Origin: Nevskia sp.
GTDB taxonomy: Bacteria; Pseudomonadota; Gammaproteobacteria; Nevskiales; Nevskiaceae
NCBI RefSeq assembly: GCF_023266035.1
Contig: NZ_JAHFRY010000024.1
Coordinates: forward strand, 1-38,652
DNA length: 38,652 nucleotides
Direction: 5' to 3'
The notes below the pieces were generated by a model. It was not told the origin of the DNA. It did not search any database and worked only from the letters and a program-made list of their open reading frames with translations. The position numbers were made by a program, and so were the translations under genes. This document shows, piece after piece, positions 31,395 to 38,652 of this stretch. The number at the start of each line of letters is the position of its first letter. Position 1 is the first letter of the stretch.

Positions 31395-31696
31395 AGCGCC
31401 GCACGCCTTGGGCCATCGGCCTGCTGCTGGCGGTGTCGGCGCAGGCCATGCCGCCTGCGGAAGTACCACAGCCGATGGCGCCTTCGACCCTGCCGCCGCT
31501 GGTCTTCGCGTCACCCTATGGCCTGCAGGGGTTCCGCGATGACTTCGATCGTCGTCAACGAGCGCCGGCCTGTCCGCCGCGCGAGCCGTCTGCGGCAGCC
31601 GCCGATCGCACGATCGACTGGTGCGCGCTGGCGCCGTACCAGCCTCGCTACGAGCCACAGACGGCGATGCCGCCCTGGCGCGGTGGCTGGTGGTGA
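31391..31696 (+). CDS. Small secreted protein of unknown function
   Basis: MKRRTPWAIGLLLAVSAQAMPPAEVPQPMAPSTLPPLVFASPYGLQGFRDDFDRRQRAP...; ATGA overlap with previous gene. Confidence 0.6.
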   Translation: MKRRTPWAIGLLLAVSAQAMPPAEVPQPMAPSTLPPLVFASPYGLQGFRDDFDRRQRAPACPPREPSAAAADRTIDWCALAPYQPRYEPQTAMPPWRGGWW

Positions 31697-31899
31697 GGCT
31701 GGCGCTGCACGGCCTGCGGCTGCTGCTGGCTGCGGCGCTGCTGCTGCAGCTCCTGCAGCTGGGCTTGGCGCTGCGCTATCTGTCCGCCGATGCTTGGGCG
31801 ATCAGCGCGCAGCTGCTGCCGGCGCTGCTGATCAAGCTGCTGCTGATCGGCTTCAACCTCGGCCTGTTCTGCTGGCTGCACAGAAAACTCGCGCGCTGA
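31693..31899 (+). CDS. Small two-TM membrane protein (GTG start, GTGA overlap)
   Basis: VRLALHGLRLLLAAALLLQLLQLGLALRYLSADAWAISAQLLPALLIKLLLIGFNLGLFCWLHRKLAR. Confidence 0.55.
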   Translation: MRLALHGLRLLLAAALLLQLLQLGLALRYLSADAWAISAQLLPALLIKLLLIGFNLGLFCWLHRKLAR

Positions 31900-31927
31900 T
31901 GTCCGCTTCTCGCGATCGATTGCGTTT
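31900..31927 (+). promoter_or_regulatory. Module-B promoter-like motif B4: TGTCCG-N16-GCGTTT
   Basis: TGTCCGCTTCTCGCGATCGATTGCGTTT, ~28 nt upstream of the 31956 start. Confidence 0.82.
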
Positions 31928-31955
31928 GCTCCTGCAAGTACCCCGGAGCAAATCG

Positions 31956-33521
31956 ATGAACCAGCCCATCCACCCGCTGCTCGCTGCCTGTTTCCTGTCC
32001 TTGTCCGCGACGACGGCCCTCGCGCAGCCAGCGCCGTCGACCATCCCCGGCCAGCGCAATGCAGGCGCCACACAGTCGCCAGCTACTGTGCAGTCCTGGA
32101 ACCGCGCACCGAGCCAGACTTCCGTGCGCAACGCTGACAGCCAGCAGCCACAGCAGGCTCCGGACTGGGGCGCGCCGCCATCGTCGATGAGCGCACCGAT
32201 GGTCCAGCCGCAGATACAACGTCGAGTTCTGCCGAAAGTGGCAACGCAGGACAGCGCTGTAACCAGCGCCGGCCAGGGCATCTTCGAACTGCTCAGTGCT
32301 GCGCCGGACACGCCGGTGCAGAGTGGCGGCCGCACGGTTCCCGCAGCCGAAGCGCAGCGCGCGCTGCTGGCGCCGGTGATCGAAGGCGCAGGCCGCGCGC
32401 AGCCACAGCGTCTGGCGATCCGGACGACCCAGGCGGACACGGTGATGCGCGGCAATCAGGCCTTGCGCGCGCAGTACCTGAAGCTGACGCCAGACAACAT
32501 CGACAGCATCGGCAGCAGCGCCGATGGCAATGCCCGCGATCAGACCGTGCGCGGCAACGCTCAACTGCAGAGCCGTCGATCCTTCGCTGGCGTGGCGCCC
32601 ATCGCGGTACAGCGCAACGGCGGCGATTCGATCCGCAGAGTGTCGCCAGGCGCAGGTGCAACGGCTGCGATCCGCTACCGCGATGATCCTGCAGCCTGGT
32701 GCAAGGCGTTCGGCGATACGCCAAGAATCAGCCGCCTGCTCGCCGATGGCGACCGGCTGACGCCGGATGGCGAGTTCATCCTGCGCGGCAGCTGTTTCGG
32801 CCGGGCGCGCGGCAGCGTGCAGATCACCTTGCCGGCGCCGGTCGGCACGCTGACCCTGACGCCGCTGGAATGGCAGGACGACAAGCTGCTGGCCAAGCTG
32901 CCGGCGGACATCAGTGGCCTGGCGATCGGCGAAGCGCGGGTGACCGTGCTGCGCAACGATCAGGTGCTGTCGCAGATCCGGCCGGCGCGCTTCGAGCCGA
33001 GCTGGGTCGAGCAGGACATTCCGTCGCGAATGATCGCGCTGCGTGACTGCGCCGCGCCCGGTCTGTGTTCGGCTTTCGACGGCGGTGCGTCGGCCGTGCC
33101 ACCGCCAACCCTGGCCATGCTGCTGCTGCCGTGGACCACGCAGCCGGTGCTGCTGGGCGCTGCCGCCATCCATCTTTCCGACCAACTGGTCGCCGGCCGC
33201 GACGTGTTCCAGGTGCAGTTGCCGGAATGGGCGCGGGTGTCCGGCTCGGCGGAATGGATCGAGCGTCAGCACACCGGGCTGAGCAGCATCAGCGTCAATG
33301 TCGGTGGCGATCTTCATGACCTCACCCGCGCGCCCGGTGAACGTCCGGCGGCCACGGTGACGGTGGACTGGCGAATGAACCAGCCGGTGACCACGGTCAG
33401 GCGCGAGATCGGTTTCCATCTGCTGACCGGGCCTTATGCGCAAGTCGAGATTTCCCAGTACGGCTACTGCAATTACTCGTTGAACCTGAAGGCGCTGGTG
33501 CCGCGCGGGATGAGCCTGTGA
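31956..33521 (+). CDS. Secreted protein with possible IPT/TIG-like C-terminal domain (module B)
   Basis: MNQPIHPLLAACFLSLSATTALAQPAPSTIPGQRN...; TPDGEFILRGSCFGRARGSVQITLPAPVGTLTLTPLEWQDDKLLAKLPADISGLAIGEARVTVLRND; supplied 667 aa ORF over-extends upstream. Confidence 0.7.
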   Translation: MNQPIHPLLAACFLSLSATTALAQPAPSTIPGQRNAGATQSPATVQSWNRAPSQTSVRNADSQQPQQAPDWGAPPSSMSAPMVQPQIQRRVLPKVATQDSAVTSAGQGIFELLSAAPDTPVQSGGRTVPAAEAQRALLAPVIEGAGRAQPQRLAIRTTQADTVMRGNQALRAQYLKLTPDNIDSIGSSADGNARDQTVRGNAQLQSRRSFAGVAPIAVQRNGGDSIRRVSPGAGATAAIRYRDDPAAWCKAFGDTPRISRLLADGDRLTPDGEFILRGSCFGRARGSVQITLPAPVGTLTLTPLEWQDDKLLAKLPADISGLAIGEARVTVLRNDQVLSQIRPARFEPSWVEQDIPSRMIALRDCAAPGLCSAFDGGASAVPPPTLAMLLLPWTTQPVLLGAAAIHLSDQLVAGRDVFQVQLPEWARVSGSAEWIERQHTGLSSISVNVGGDLHDLTRAPGERPAATVTVDWRMNQPVTTVRREIGFHLLTGPYAQVEISQYGYCNYSLNLKALVPRGMSL

Positions 33522-34102
33522 GCCGGCCCTTGCTGCCGCGCGGCCTGTGCGTGCTGGTGCTGGGCTTCAGTGCCAGTGCCGGTGCGCAAACCCAGGAGCC
33601 TCCGAACTGGAATCTGACGGCGCCCGCCACCACGACCCAGGCGCCGCCGATGCAGCGCCGCCAGCTGCCCCGCATGCAGCAGCCGATGCCACCCGAGCCG
33701 GCTGCGATCGATAGCCATGAAGTTCAGGCATCGCAGGTGCCGGACGGCTACCAGGCGCTGCGCGTGCCGCCAGGCCCGGCGGTTTCCGCGGCGGATCACG
33801 ACCGGCGCATGGAAAGCCAGCTGCCGGAAGGCAGCATGCCGGAGCAGCAACAGATCGCGATCCTGCGCAAGCGGGTCGCCGAGCTGATCCGGCAGATGGA
33901 CGACCTGCAGGTGCGCATGCGGGTCAGCGAGCAGTTGATGGCCACTCATCGCCACGGCTACAGCGTGCCGAACATGGGCTTCATCAGCGGCAAGTCGTAC
34001 AGCCACTGGCTGAAGCGCGCCGACGAGGCCAACACGCTGGTTCCCTTCTTCAGCGGCAGCAGCCGAGACGGCACCACCACGCCGTCGGTGATGCCGAAGT
34101 AG
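33518..34102 (+). CDS. Secreted protein of unknown function, short coiled-coil-like segment (module B)
   Basis: GTG start overlapping prior stop; signal-like N-terminus; EQQQIAILRKRVAELIRQMDDLQVRMRVSEQLM. Confidence 0.65.
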   Translation: MSRPLLPRGLCVLVLGFSASAGAQTQEPPNWNLTAPATTTQAPPMQRRQLPRMQQPMPPEPAAIDSHEVQASQVPDGYQALRVPPGPAVSAADHDRRMESQLPEGSMPEQQQIAILRKRVAELIRQMDDLQVRMRVSEQLMATHRHGYSVPNMGFISGKSYSHWLKRADEANTLVPFFSGSSRDGTTTPSVMPK

Positions 34103-34132
34103 TGCCGCCGTTCACGGCGCGCACCGCGCCGA

Positions 34133-34160
34133 TGTCCGGTTTCGGCCCGCCGCCACGTTC
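34133..34160 (+). promoter_or_regulatory. Module-B promoter-like motif B5: TGTCCG-N16-ACGTTC
   Basis: TGTCCGGTTTCGGCCCGCCGCCACGTTC, ~30 nt upstream of the 34191 start. Confidence 0.7.
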
Positions 34161-34190
34161 GCTGTCATGAACACCACCGGAGCTGATCCC

Positions 34191-34679
34191 ATGAAAAAAG
34201 CTTTCTGCCTGCTGGCGCTGACGGCCGTTGCCGCCGCAGCACCCGCGCAAGCCTTCGACGCCACCTGCGAGCTATACGTGAAGGCCGCCGAGAAAACCGC
34301 CGAGCAGCCGGCGCGCCAGACCATCAGCGAGTCCGACGGCATCCGGCTGGAAGCGATCATCGTCGACGGCGTGATGTACAGCCGCGATTCACCGACAGCC
34401 AAATGGCGCAAGGCGCACAGCGGCTTCGGCGCGATCGAACGCAGCATGGTCGCCGACATCCGCAAGGGCAGCAGCAAGATCGACAACTGCCGGAAGCTCG
34501 GCAGCGAAACCGTCGACGGCGTCGCCACCACGGTGGTCGAATACCGGCTGACCATTCCCGGCGCGGAGCCGGGCACCAGCAAGGCCTACATCGGCCAGGA
34601 CGGCCTGATCTACGCGCAGGCCGCCGGCAAGGTGCGCATCGTCAACCGCTACAGCGGCGTGACCGTGCCGAAGCTCTGA
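34191..34679 (+). CDS. Secreted protein of unknown function (module B)
   Basis: MKKAFCLLALTAVAAAAPAQAFDATCELYVKAAEKTAEQPARQT...; alternative ATG at 34167. Confidence 0.7.
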   Translation: MKKAFCLLALTAVAAAAPAQAFDATCELYVKAAEKTAEQPARQTISESDGIRLEAIIVDGVMYSRDSPTAKWRKAHSGFGAIERSMVADIRKGSSKIDNCRKLGSETVDGVATTVVEYRLTIPGAEPGTSKAYIGQDGLIYAQAAGKVRIVNRYSGVTVPKL

Positions 34680-34681
34680 GC

Positions 34682-35293
34682 ATGAACGCCATGCATCGCA
34701 GCTTGTTCGTGCTGTTGCCGTTGCTCGTGCTCTCTGCTTGCGGCAAGGAGTCGCCCGCCGCCGACGCTTCCGCCTGGCCTTCGTTCGAGCAGGCGCAGGC
34801 GCAGCCACCTGCAGAAAGCCCGTTGCCGGCCGCCTGCAGCCTGCTGTCCGCCGAACAGGCCAGCACCGTGCTCGGCAGCGAAGCCAGCCTGATGACCGAG
34901 GAACCGGAGGCCTGCATGTACGGCAGCTCGGCCGGGGTCGGCAATATCACCATGCTGACGCTGATCGTCGGCGATAACGAAGACCTCGCCATGGCGCAGG
35001 CGGTGTTCAACGGCATCGCCGGCCAGCCGGGCAATCTCGCCGGCACGGTCAACAGCCGGATCGGCGAGAAGACCAAAAAGTCGGGCCAGGATCTCGATGC
35101 GCTCGGCGACGAGGCCTGGCTGTCGGCCGCCAGCTTCGGTGCAAGCTTCGGTTCGCACCAGGTCGGCGCCCAGCAACTGGTGCTGCGCAAGGGCACGCGG
35201 GTGCTGACGCTCAACGTTACCGGCACCGACAAGCTTCAAGGTCTGGCGCAGCGCCTGGAAACGCTGGCGCGCAGCGCGGTGGCACAGCTGTGA
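34682..35293 (+). CDS. Lipoprotein of unknown function (module B)
   Basis: MNAMHRSLFVLLPLLVLSACGKESPAADAS lipobox LSAC. Confidence 0.75.
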   Translation: MNAMHRSLFVLLPLLVLSACGKESPAADASAWPSFEQAQAQPPAESPLPAACSLLSAEQASTVLGSEASLMTEEPEACMYGSSAGVGNITMLTLIVGDNEDLAMAQAVFNGIAGQPGNLAGTVNSRIGEKTKKSGQDLDALGDEAWLSAASFGASFGSHQVGAQQLVLRKGTRVLTLNVTGTDKLQGLAQRLETLARSAVAQL

Positions 35294-36375
35294 TCGTGCG
35301 CGCCGCACTGTTCGGTCTCGCCTTGCTGCCTGGCGTGTGCACGGCGGGCGTGCCGTTGGTCGAGGGCCTGACCGTGACCACGGCCATTGCCGGTCCCGCC
35401 GGCGATTACGAGTCGCGCAAACGCCTGGCCGGCCGCGAGGGCGATGGCTGGCGGCTGCGCTATTCGGCCAGCGTGCCCGGCGACGCCGGCAGGCCGCGCT
35501 CGATCGACAGCGAACGCCTGCTGCACGACGCCGACCTGCTCGCCGCGCACACCTATCGCAGCCGCTTCGAAGCCGACACCGACGAGGACTATCCCGGCAC
35601 CACCGCGCTTGGCGCGTCCGTGCAGGTGCTGGCCGAGCTGAAAGCCGCCGGCAAGAGCCGCTTTGCGCTGGTCGGCGAAGACCACTGGATGGCGGATGCG
35701 CTGGCGGCCATGCCGGGCGCACAGGAATCAGCGATCGGCTTGGCGGCGGCGCTGATGGCCAATCCCGGCGCCAGCTACAAGGGCGAGCTGGCGCGGCGCT
35801 CCGCGGGCACGCTGTCGGTGCTGGTCAATGGCCAGATTTCGAGCCTGCCGGTGATCGTTGCCGGTGGTCGCTTCACCGCCAAAAGCGGGCAGACGCTGGA
35901 TGCCGAGCTGAGCTTGCTCGACGACGCGAACAACCCGATCACGCTGCAGTGGCGCATCGGTACGGCCAGCTTGCGCGTGGTGCGCATCGACTTCCCGGTG
36001 CCGGACAACAAGCAACTGGGCGAGACGCTGAAGGCGAAGAAGCGCGTCACCCTGCCGGGCCTGTTCTTCGATTTCGGCAGCGCCATGCTCAAGCCGGAAT
36101 CCGCCGCTGCGGTGCGGACGATCGCCGAGGCTGCGGGTGAAGCGCCCGGCACTCTGACGCTCGAGGGCCACACCGACATTGTCGGCGACACAGCGAAGAA
36201 TCTCGCCTTGTCCCGCGCGCGGGCCGAGTCGGTGCGCGCAGCCTTGATCAGCATCAACCCCGAACTCGCCGCGCGCCTGAGCGCGCAGGGCTACGGCGCT
36301 ACGCGGCCGCAGGCGGCCAACACCACGCTGGAAGGCCGCGCGCAGAACCGGCGAGTCGAGCTGGTGGCGCAGTGA
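35290..36375 (+). CDS. OmpA-family C-terminal domain protein (module B)
   Basis: GTG start, GTGA overlap; C-terminus FFDFGSAMLKPESAAAVRTIAEA...TLEGHTDIVGDTAKNLALSRARAESVRAAL...YGATRPQAANTTLEGRAQNRRVELV. Confidence 0.88.
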   Translation: MIVRAALFGLALLPGVCTAGVPLVEGLTVTTAIAGPAGDYESRKRLAGREGDGWRLRYSASVPGDAGRPRSIDSERLLHDADLLAAHTYRSRFEADTDEDYPGTTALGASVQVLAELKAAGKSRFALVGEDHWMADALAAMPGAQESAIGLAAALMANPGASYKGELARRSAGTLSVLVNGQISSLPVIVAGGRFTAKSGQTLDAELSLLDDANNPITLQWRIGTASLRVVRIDFPVPDNKQLGETLKAKKRVTLPGLFFDFGSAMLKPESAAAVRTIAEAAGEAPGTLTLEGHTDIVGDTAKNLALSRARAESVRAALISINPELAARLSAQGYGATRPQAANTTLEGRAQNRRVELVAQ

Positions 36376-36399
36376 CTCTCTTCCCCCCCGGAAACTGAA

Positions 36400-37446
36400 A
36401 TGACCTCCATTCGTACTGCTTCCTTTGTGGTCTGCGTCGCCCTGCTGTCTAGCGCTTCGTGGACGGCTACCGGTGCCGAACAAGCCGACCTGAAAGCCCT
36501 GCCACCGACTCCGAAGTCAAGCGCCAGGATGGTCTTTGGCGCGGACGGTGTGCCGGTGCCAGCGTCGCAGATGCCTCAGGTACCGCGCCGCGTTCAGGTC
36601 TTCGACGAAAAAGGCGAAGTACAAACACGCCCTGAGACGATGGATGAAAGGATCGCCGCGCTCGAGGCCCGCGTCGCCGCTATCGAAAGCGGGATGCTGA
36701 AGGCGCCACTGACTGTGCTGGGTGCCGGCGGCAAGCCGATCCTGCGGCTGTCGGCCGACGGCACACTGCTGCTGGGCAGCGACAACGCCAACCTCGTGGC
36801 GCTGATTGCCAACCCCGGCTCGCCGGCGCGCGTAGGCGTGCAGAACCGCGAGGCGATCGTGCAGATGTCCGCCGGCAACGGTAAGGCCACCGTCGAAGTG
36901 TTCAACGGCGAACCCAATAACGTGACGCTGGTGGCGTCGGCCACCGACCTGGGTGTGGTGGTGGAGAAGAACGGCCAGCCCGCAGCGGGCCTGGGCGCTG
37001 TGCCCGGCAAGGGCGTGGCACTGCGGCTCTACGACAAGGGCGGCAAGCAGGTCGCCGCGGCGGGCGAAAATCCGGCGACACCGGGGGCGGGCATCGTCAC
37101 CGTCGGCAATGGCGCCAAGAATTCGGCGGCGCTCGCAGCCAACAGCGACGGCTCTGGCGTCGTCCACGCCTTCGCCAGCGACGGCACGGTGGGCTCCGGC
37201 CTGATCGGCGCCGATCGCATGGTCGCCGCCTACAACAAGAGCGGCGCCGCGGTGGTGACCATCGGCAAGAGCGAGAATTCCGAGGGCGGCAATGTCACCA
37301 GCCGCGATCCGACCGGTGACGGCGTGTTCCGCGCCGGCTTCAATAGCGCGGTCGGCGGCGGTGACGCCTGCGTGTTCCGGGCCAAGAAGCAGCAGACCTA
37401 TTGCCTGGGGCTCGGCGTGCCCGGCGTCGGCGTCGTCGGCCGCTAG
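36400..37446 (+). CDS. Secreted repetitive beta-rich protein of unknown function (module B)
   Basis: Signal peptide, heptad-like DERIAALEARVAAIES segment, then glycine-rich beta-type repeats (SADGTLLLGSDNANLVALIAN...). Confidence 0.65.
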   Translation: MTSIRTASFVVCVALLSSASWTATGAEQADLKALPPTPKSSARMVFGADGVPVPASQMPQVPRRVQVFDEKGEVQTRPETMDERIAALEARVAAIESGMLKAPLTVLGAGGKPILRLSADGTLLLGSDNANLVALIANPGSPARVGVQNREAIVQMSAGNGKATVEVFNGEPNNVTLVASATDLGVVVEKNGQPAAGLGAVPGKGVALRLYDKGGKQVAAAGENPATPGAGIVTVGNGAKNSAALAANSDGSGVVHAFASDGTVGSGLIGADRMVAAYNKSGAAVVTIGKSENSEGGNVTSRDPTGDGVFRAGFNSAVGGGDACVFRAKKQQTYCLGLGVPGVGVVGR

Positions 37447-37447
37447 C

Positions 37448-37912
37448 GTGCTGAGTGGCCGGCCGGTGCATCGTCTGATCCTGCTGTGGACCTGCACGCT
37501 TCCGCTGGCCGTCCTCGCGTTCCAGCTCGGCATGCGCTTCTGGCTGCTGCAGGCCGGTGAGCCGGTGGTCGGCATGGTGACGGTGGCGCAGGACAGTTGC
37601 GTGACGCGCCATCGCGCCAACTGTTTTCTCGGCCGCGCGGTGGTCGATCCGCGCATGGAATCTCACCGATTCAAGAGCACGCGGCTTCCTGGCGGTCGCT
37701 TCTATCGAGTCGGCGAGGAATTGCCGATGCGCGTCCACCCGGCGCAGCGCCTGTATCTGGCCCAGGTCTATGACCCGCTCAGCTGGCTGCTCGGCCCGGT
37801 GCGCACGGCCGCCTGTCTGTTGCTGCTGCTGTTCGCAGCGGCGATGCCGGCCGGGCGCAGGGCGTTGTGGGTGTTGCCAACTTGCCTGGTGCTGTTCCTG
37901 TCGCTGGGCTGA
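37448..37912 (+). CDS. Membrane protein of unknown function (module B)
   Basis: GTG start; N- and C-terminal hydrophobic segments LILLWTCTLPLAVLAFQLGMRFWLL and AACLLLLLFAAAMPAGRRALWVLPTCLVLFLSL. Confidence 0.55.
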   Translation: MLSGRPVHRLILLWTCTLPLAVLAFQLGMRFWLLQAGEPVVGMVTVAQDSCVTRHRANCFLGRAVVDPRMESHRFKSTRLPGGRFYRVGEELPMRVHPAQRLYLAQVYDPLSWLLGPVRTAACLLLLLFAAAMPAGRRALWVLPTCLVLFLSLG

Positions 37913-37916
37913 GCCA

Positions 37917-37944
37917 TGTCCGGTTTCGGCAGCGGCTTGCGTTG
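37917..37944 (+). promoter_or_regulatory. Module-B promoter-like motif B6: TGTCCG-N16-GCGTTG
   Basis: TGTCCGGTTTCGGCAGCGGCTTGCGTTG, ~41 nt upstream of the 37986 start. Confidence 0.72.
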
Positions 37945-37985
37945 GGGTAGATGACCCCGCGTCACTTTTCCTTCGGAGACTGTCG

Positions 37986-38231
37986 ATGAACCCTGCAATT
38001 CGATTTCAGTTTGGCTCCATGGCGCTGCTGCTTGCTTCAAACGCCTCTGCACAGGACCACAGGATCCAGCGCCAGCAAAAAGCGCCGACAGTGGCTGCAT
38101 CGCCGTCAGCCGTGCCGCTGGCAGCTCAATCACAGTCCACCGCGCAGGACCGGTACCAGCAGCGCGCCGGCATCGTCATCGAGATGACGCCATCGCCCCA
38201 GCGCAAGGGGGTTGCCCAACCGCGCCGCTAG
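37986..38231 (+). CDS. Small secreted protein of unknown function (module B)
   Basis: MNPAIRFQFGSMALLLASNASAQDHRIQRQQKAPTV...; own module-B motif upstream. Confidence 0.6.
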   Translation: MNPAIRFQFGSMALLLASNASAQDHRIQRQQKAPTVAASPSAVPLAAQSQSTAQDRYQQRAGIVIEMTPSPQRKGVAQPRR

Positions 38232-38263
38232 CTAGCCGTTCACTTGATGTAATGAACGGCTAG
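38232..38263. terminator. Hairpin between convergent genes
   Basis: CTAGCCGTTCA-N10-TGAACGGCTAG, perfect 11 bp stem, directly after the stop of the 37986 gene. Confidence 0.6.
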
Positions 38264-38287
38264 GGGGTGCACCCAGGCTACGCGCCA

Positions 38288-38652
38288 TCAGTCTTCGCGC
38301 AAGTTGATCCGAAGCGGCACCGCGCGGGTCAGGCTGTGGCCGACCGGCGAGCTGCCCACCACCTTCTGGTGCAAGGCCTGCAACTGTTCGCGCGGAGCAT
38401 CCGACTTGAGTTCCACCGAGACACGGATCGCCTCGTAACCGGCATTGCCGCCGGTCACCAGCCCGAGAAAGGCATGCAGATCGATGTCGCCCTCCAGCCG
38501 GATGCGCAGGGATTCCAGCGTGATCCCCTGCAGTCGCGCATTCGCTGCATACCCCACCGCAAGACAGTTGCCGAGCGCGCCCAGCAACTGCTCCACCGGA
38601 TTCGGCGCCGTGTTGCTGCCCCCCAGCGCCAGGGGCTCATCCGAAGGCAGCG
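38288..38652 (-). CDS. OsmC family protein, 5' end beyond the window edge
   Basis: ...LPSDEPLALGGSNTAPNPVEQLLGALGNCLAVGYAANARLQGITLESLRIRLEGDIDLHAFLGL...; reading frame open to the right edge. Confidence 0.88.
   Translation of the reverse strand, partial: LPSDEPLALGGSNTAPNPVEQLLGALGNCLAVGYAANARLQGITLESLRIRLEGDIDLHAFLGLVTGGNAGYEAIRVSVELKSDAPREQLQALHQKVVGSSPVGHSLTRAVPLRINLRED

Overview
High-GC bacterial chromosomal window, probably gammaproteobacterial (lineage is inference only). The left part carries a truncated GH5 glycoside hydrolase, a B12-binding radical SAM protein, a PTP-like phosphatase, an acyl-CoA dehydrogenase, an AT-rich trypsin-like protease island, two small genes each preceded by a ~100 bp palindromic repeat, and a HigBA-type toxin-antitoxin pair. 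The main result is a pair of paralogous, divergently oriented modules: an ECF sigma factor, a Ser/Thr kinase with a C-terminal sensor-like region, and secreted/envelope proteins including a CsgG-like protein next to Tyr/Gly-rich secreted proteins. Module A lies on the minus strand (about 16.3 to 8.07 kb) and module B on the plus strand (about 23.4 to 38.2 kb). Each module has its own recurring intergenic promoter-like motif. Module A has four copies of TGTCGT-N16-(G/A)CGTC(T/C). Module B has six copies of TGTCCG-N16-(G/A)CGTT(T/C/G). Spacing is exactly 16 nt in all ten, and the sites sit upstream of the kinase and the secreted-protein genes. I read this as two insulated ECF-kinase regulons controlling a little-described envelope or secreted-protein system. 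Between the modules lie DUF2804, Tex, a MITE-like element abutting a decayed gene fragment, a phosphotransferase/TetR divergent pair with a likely operator, and a fatty-acid desaturase-rubredoxin pair. The window ends in a truncated OsmC-family gene. Long antisense ORFs in the supplied track are mostly GC-driven artefacts.
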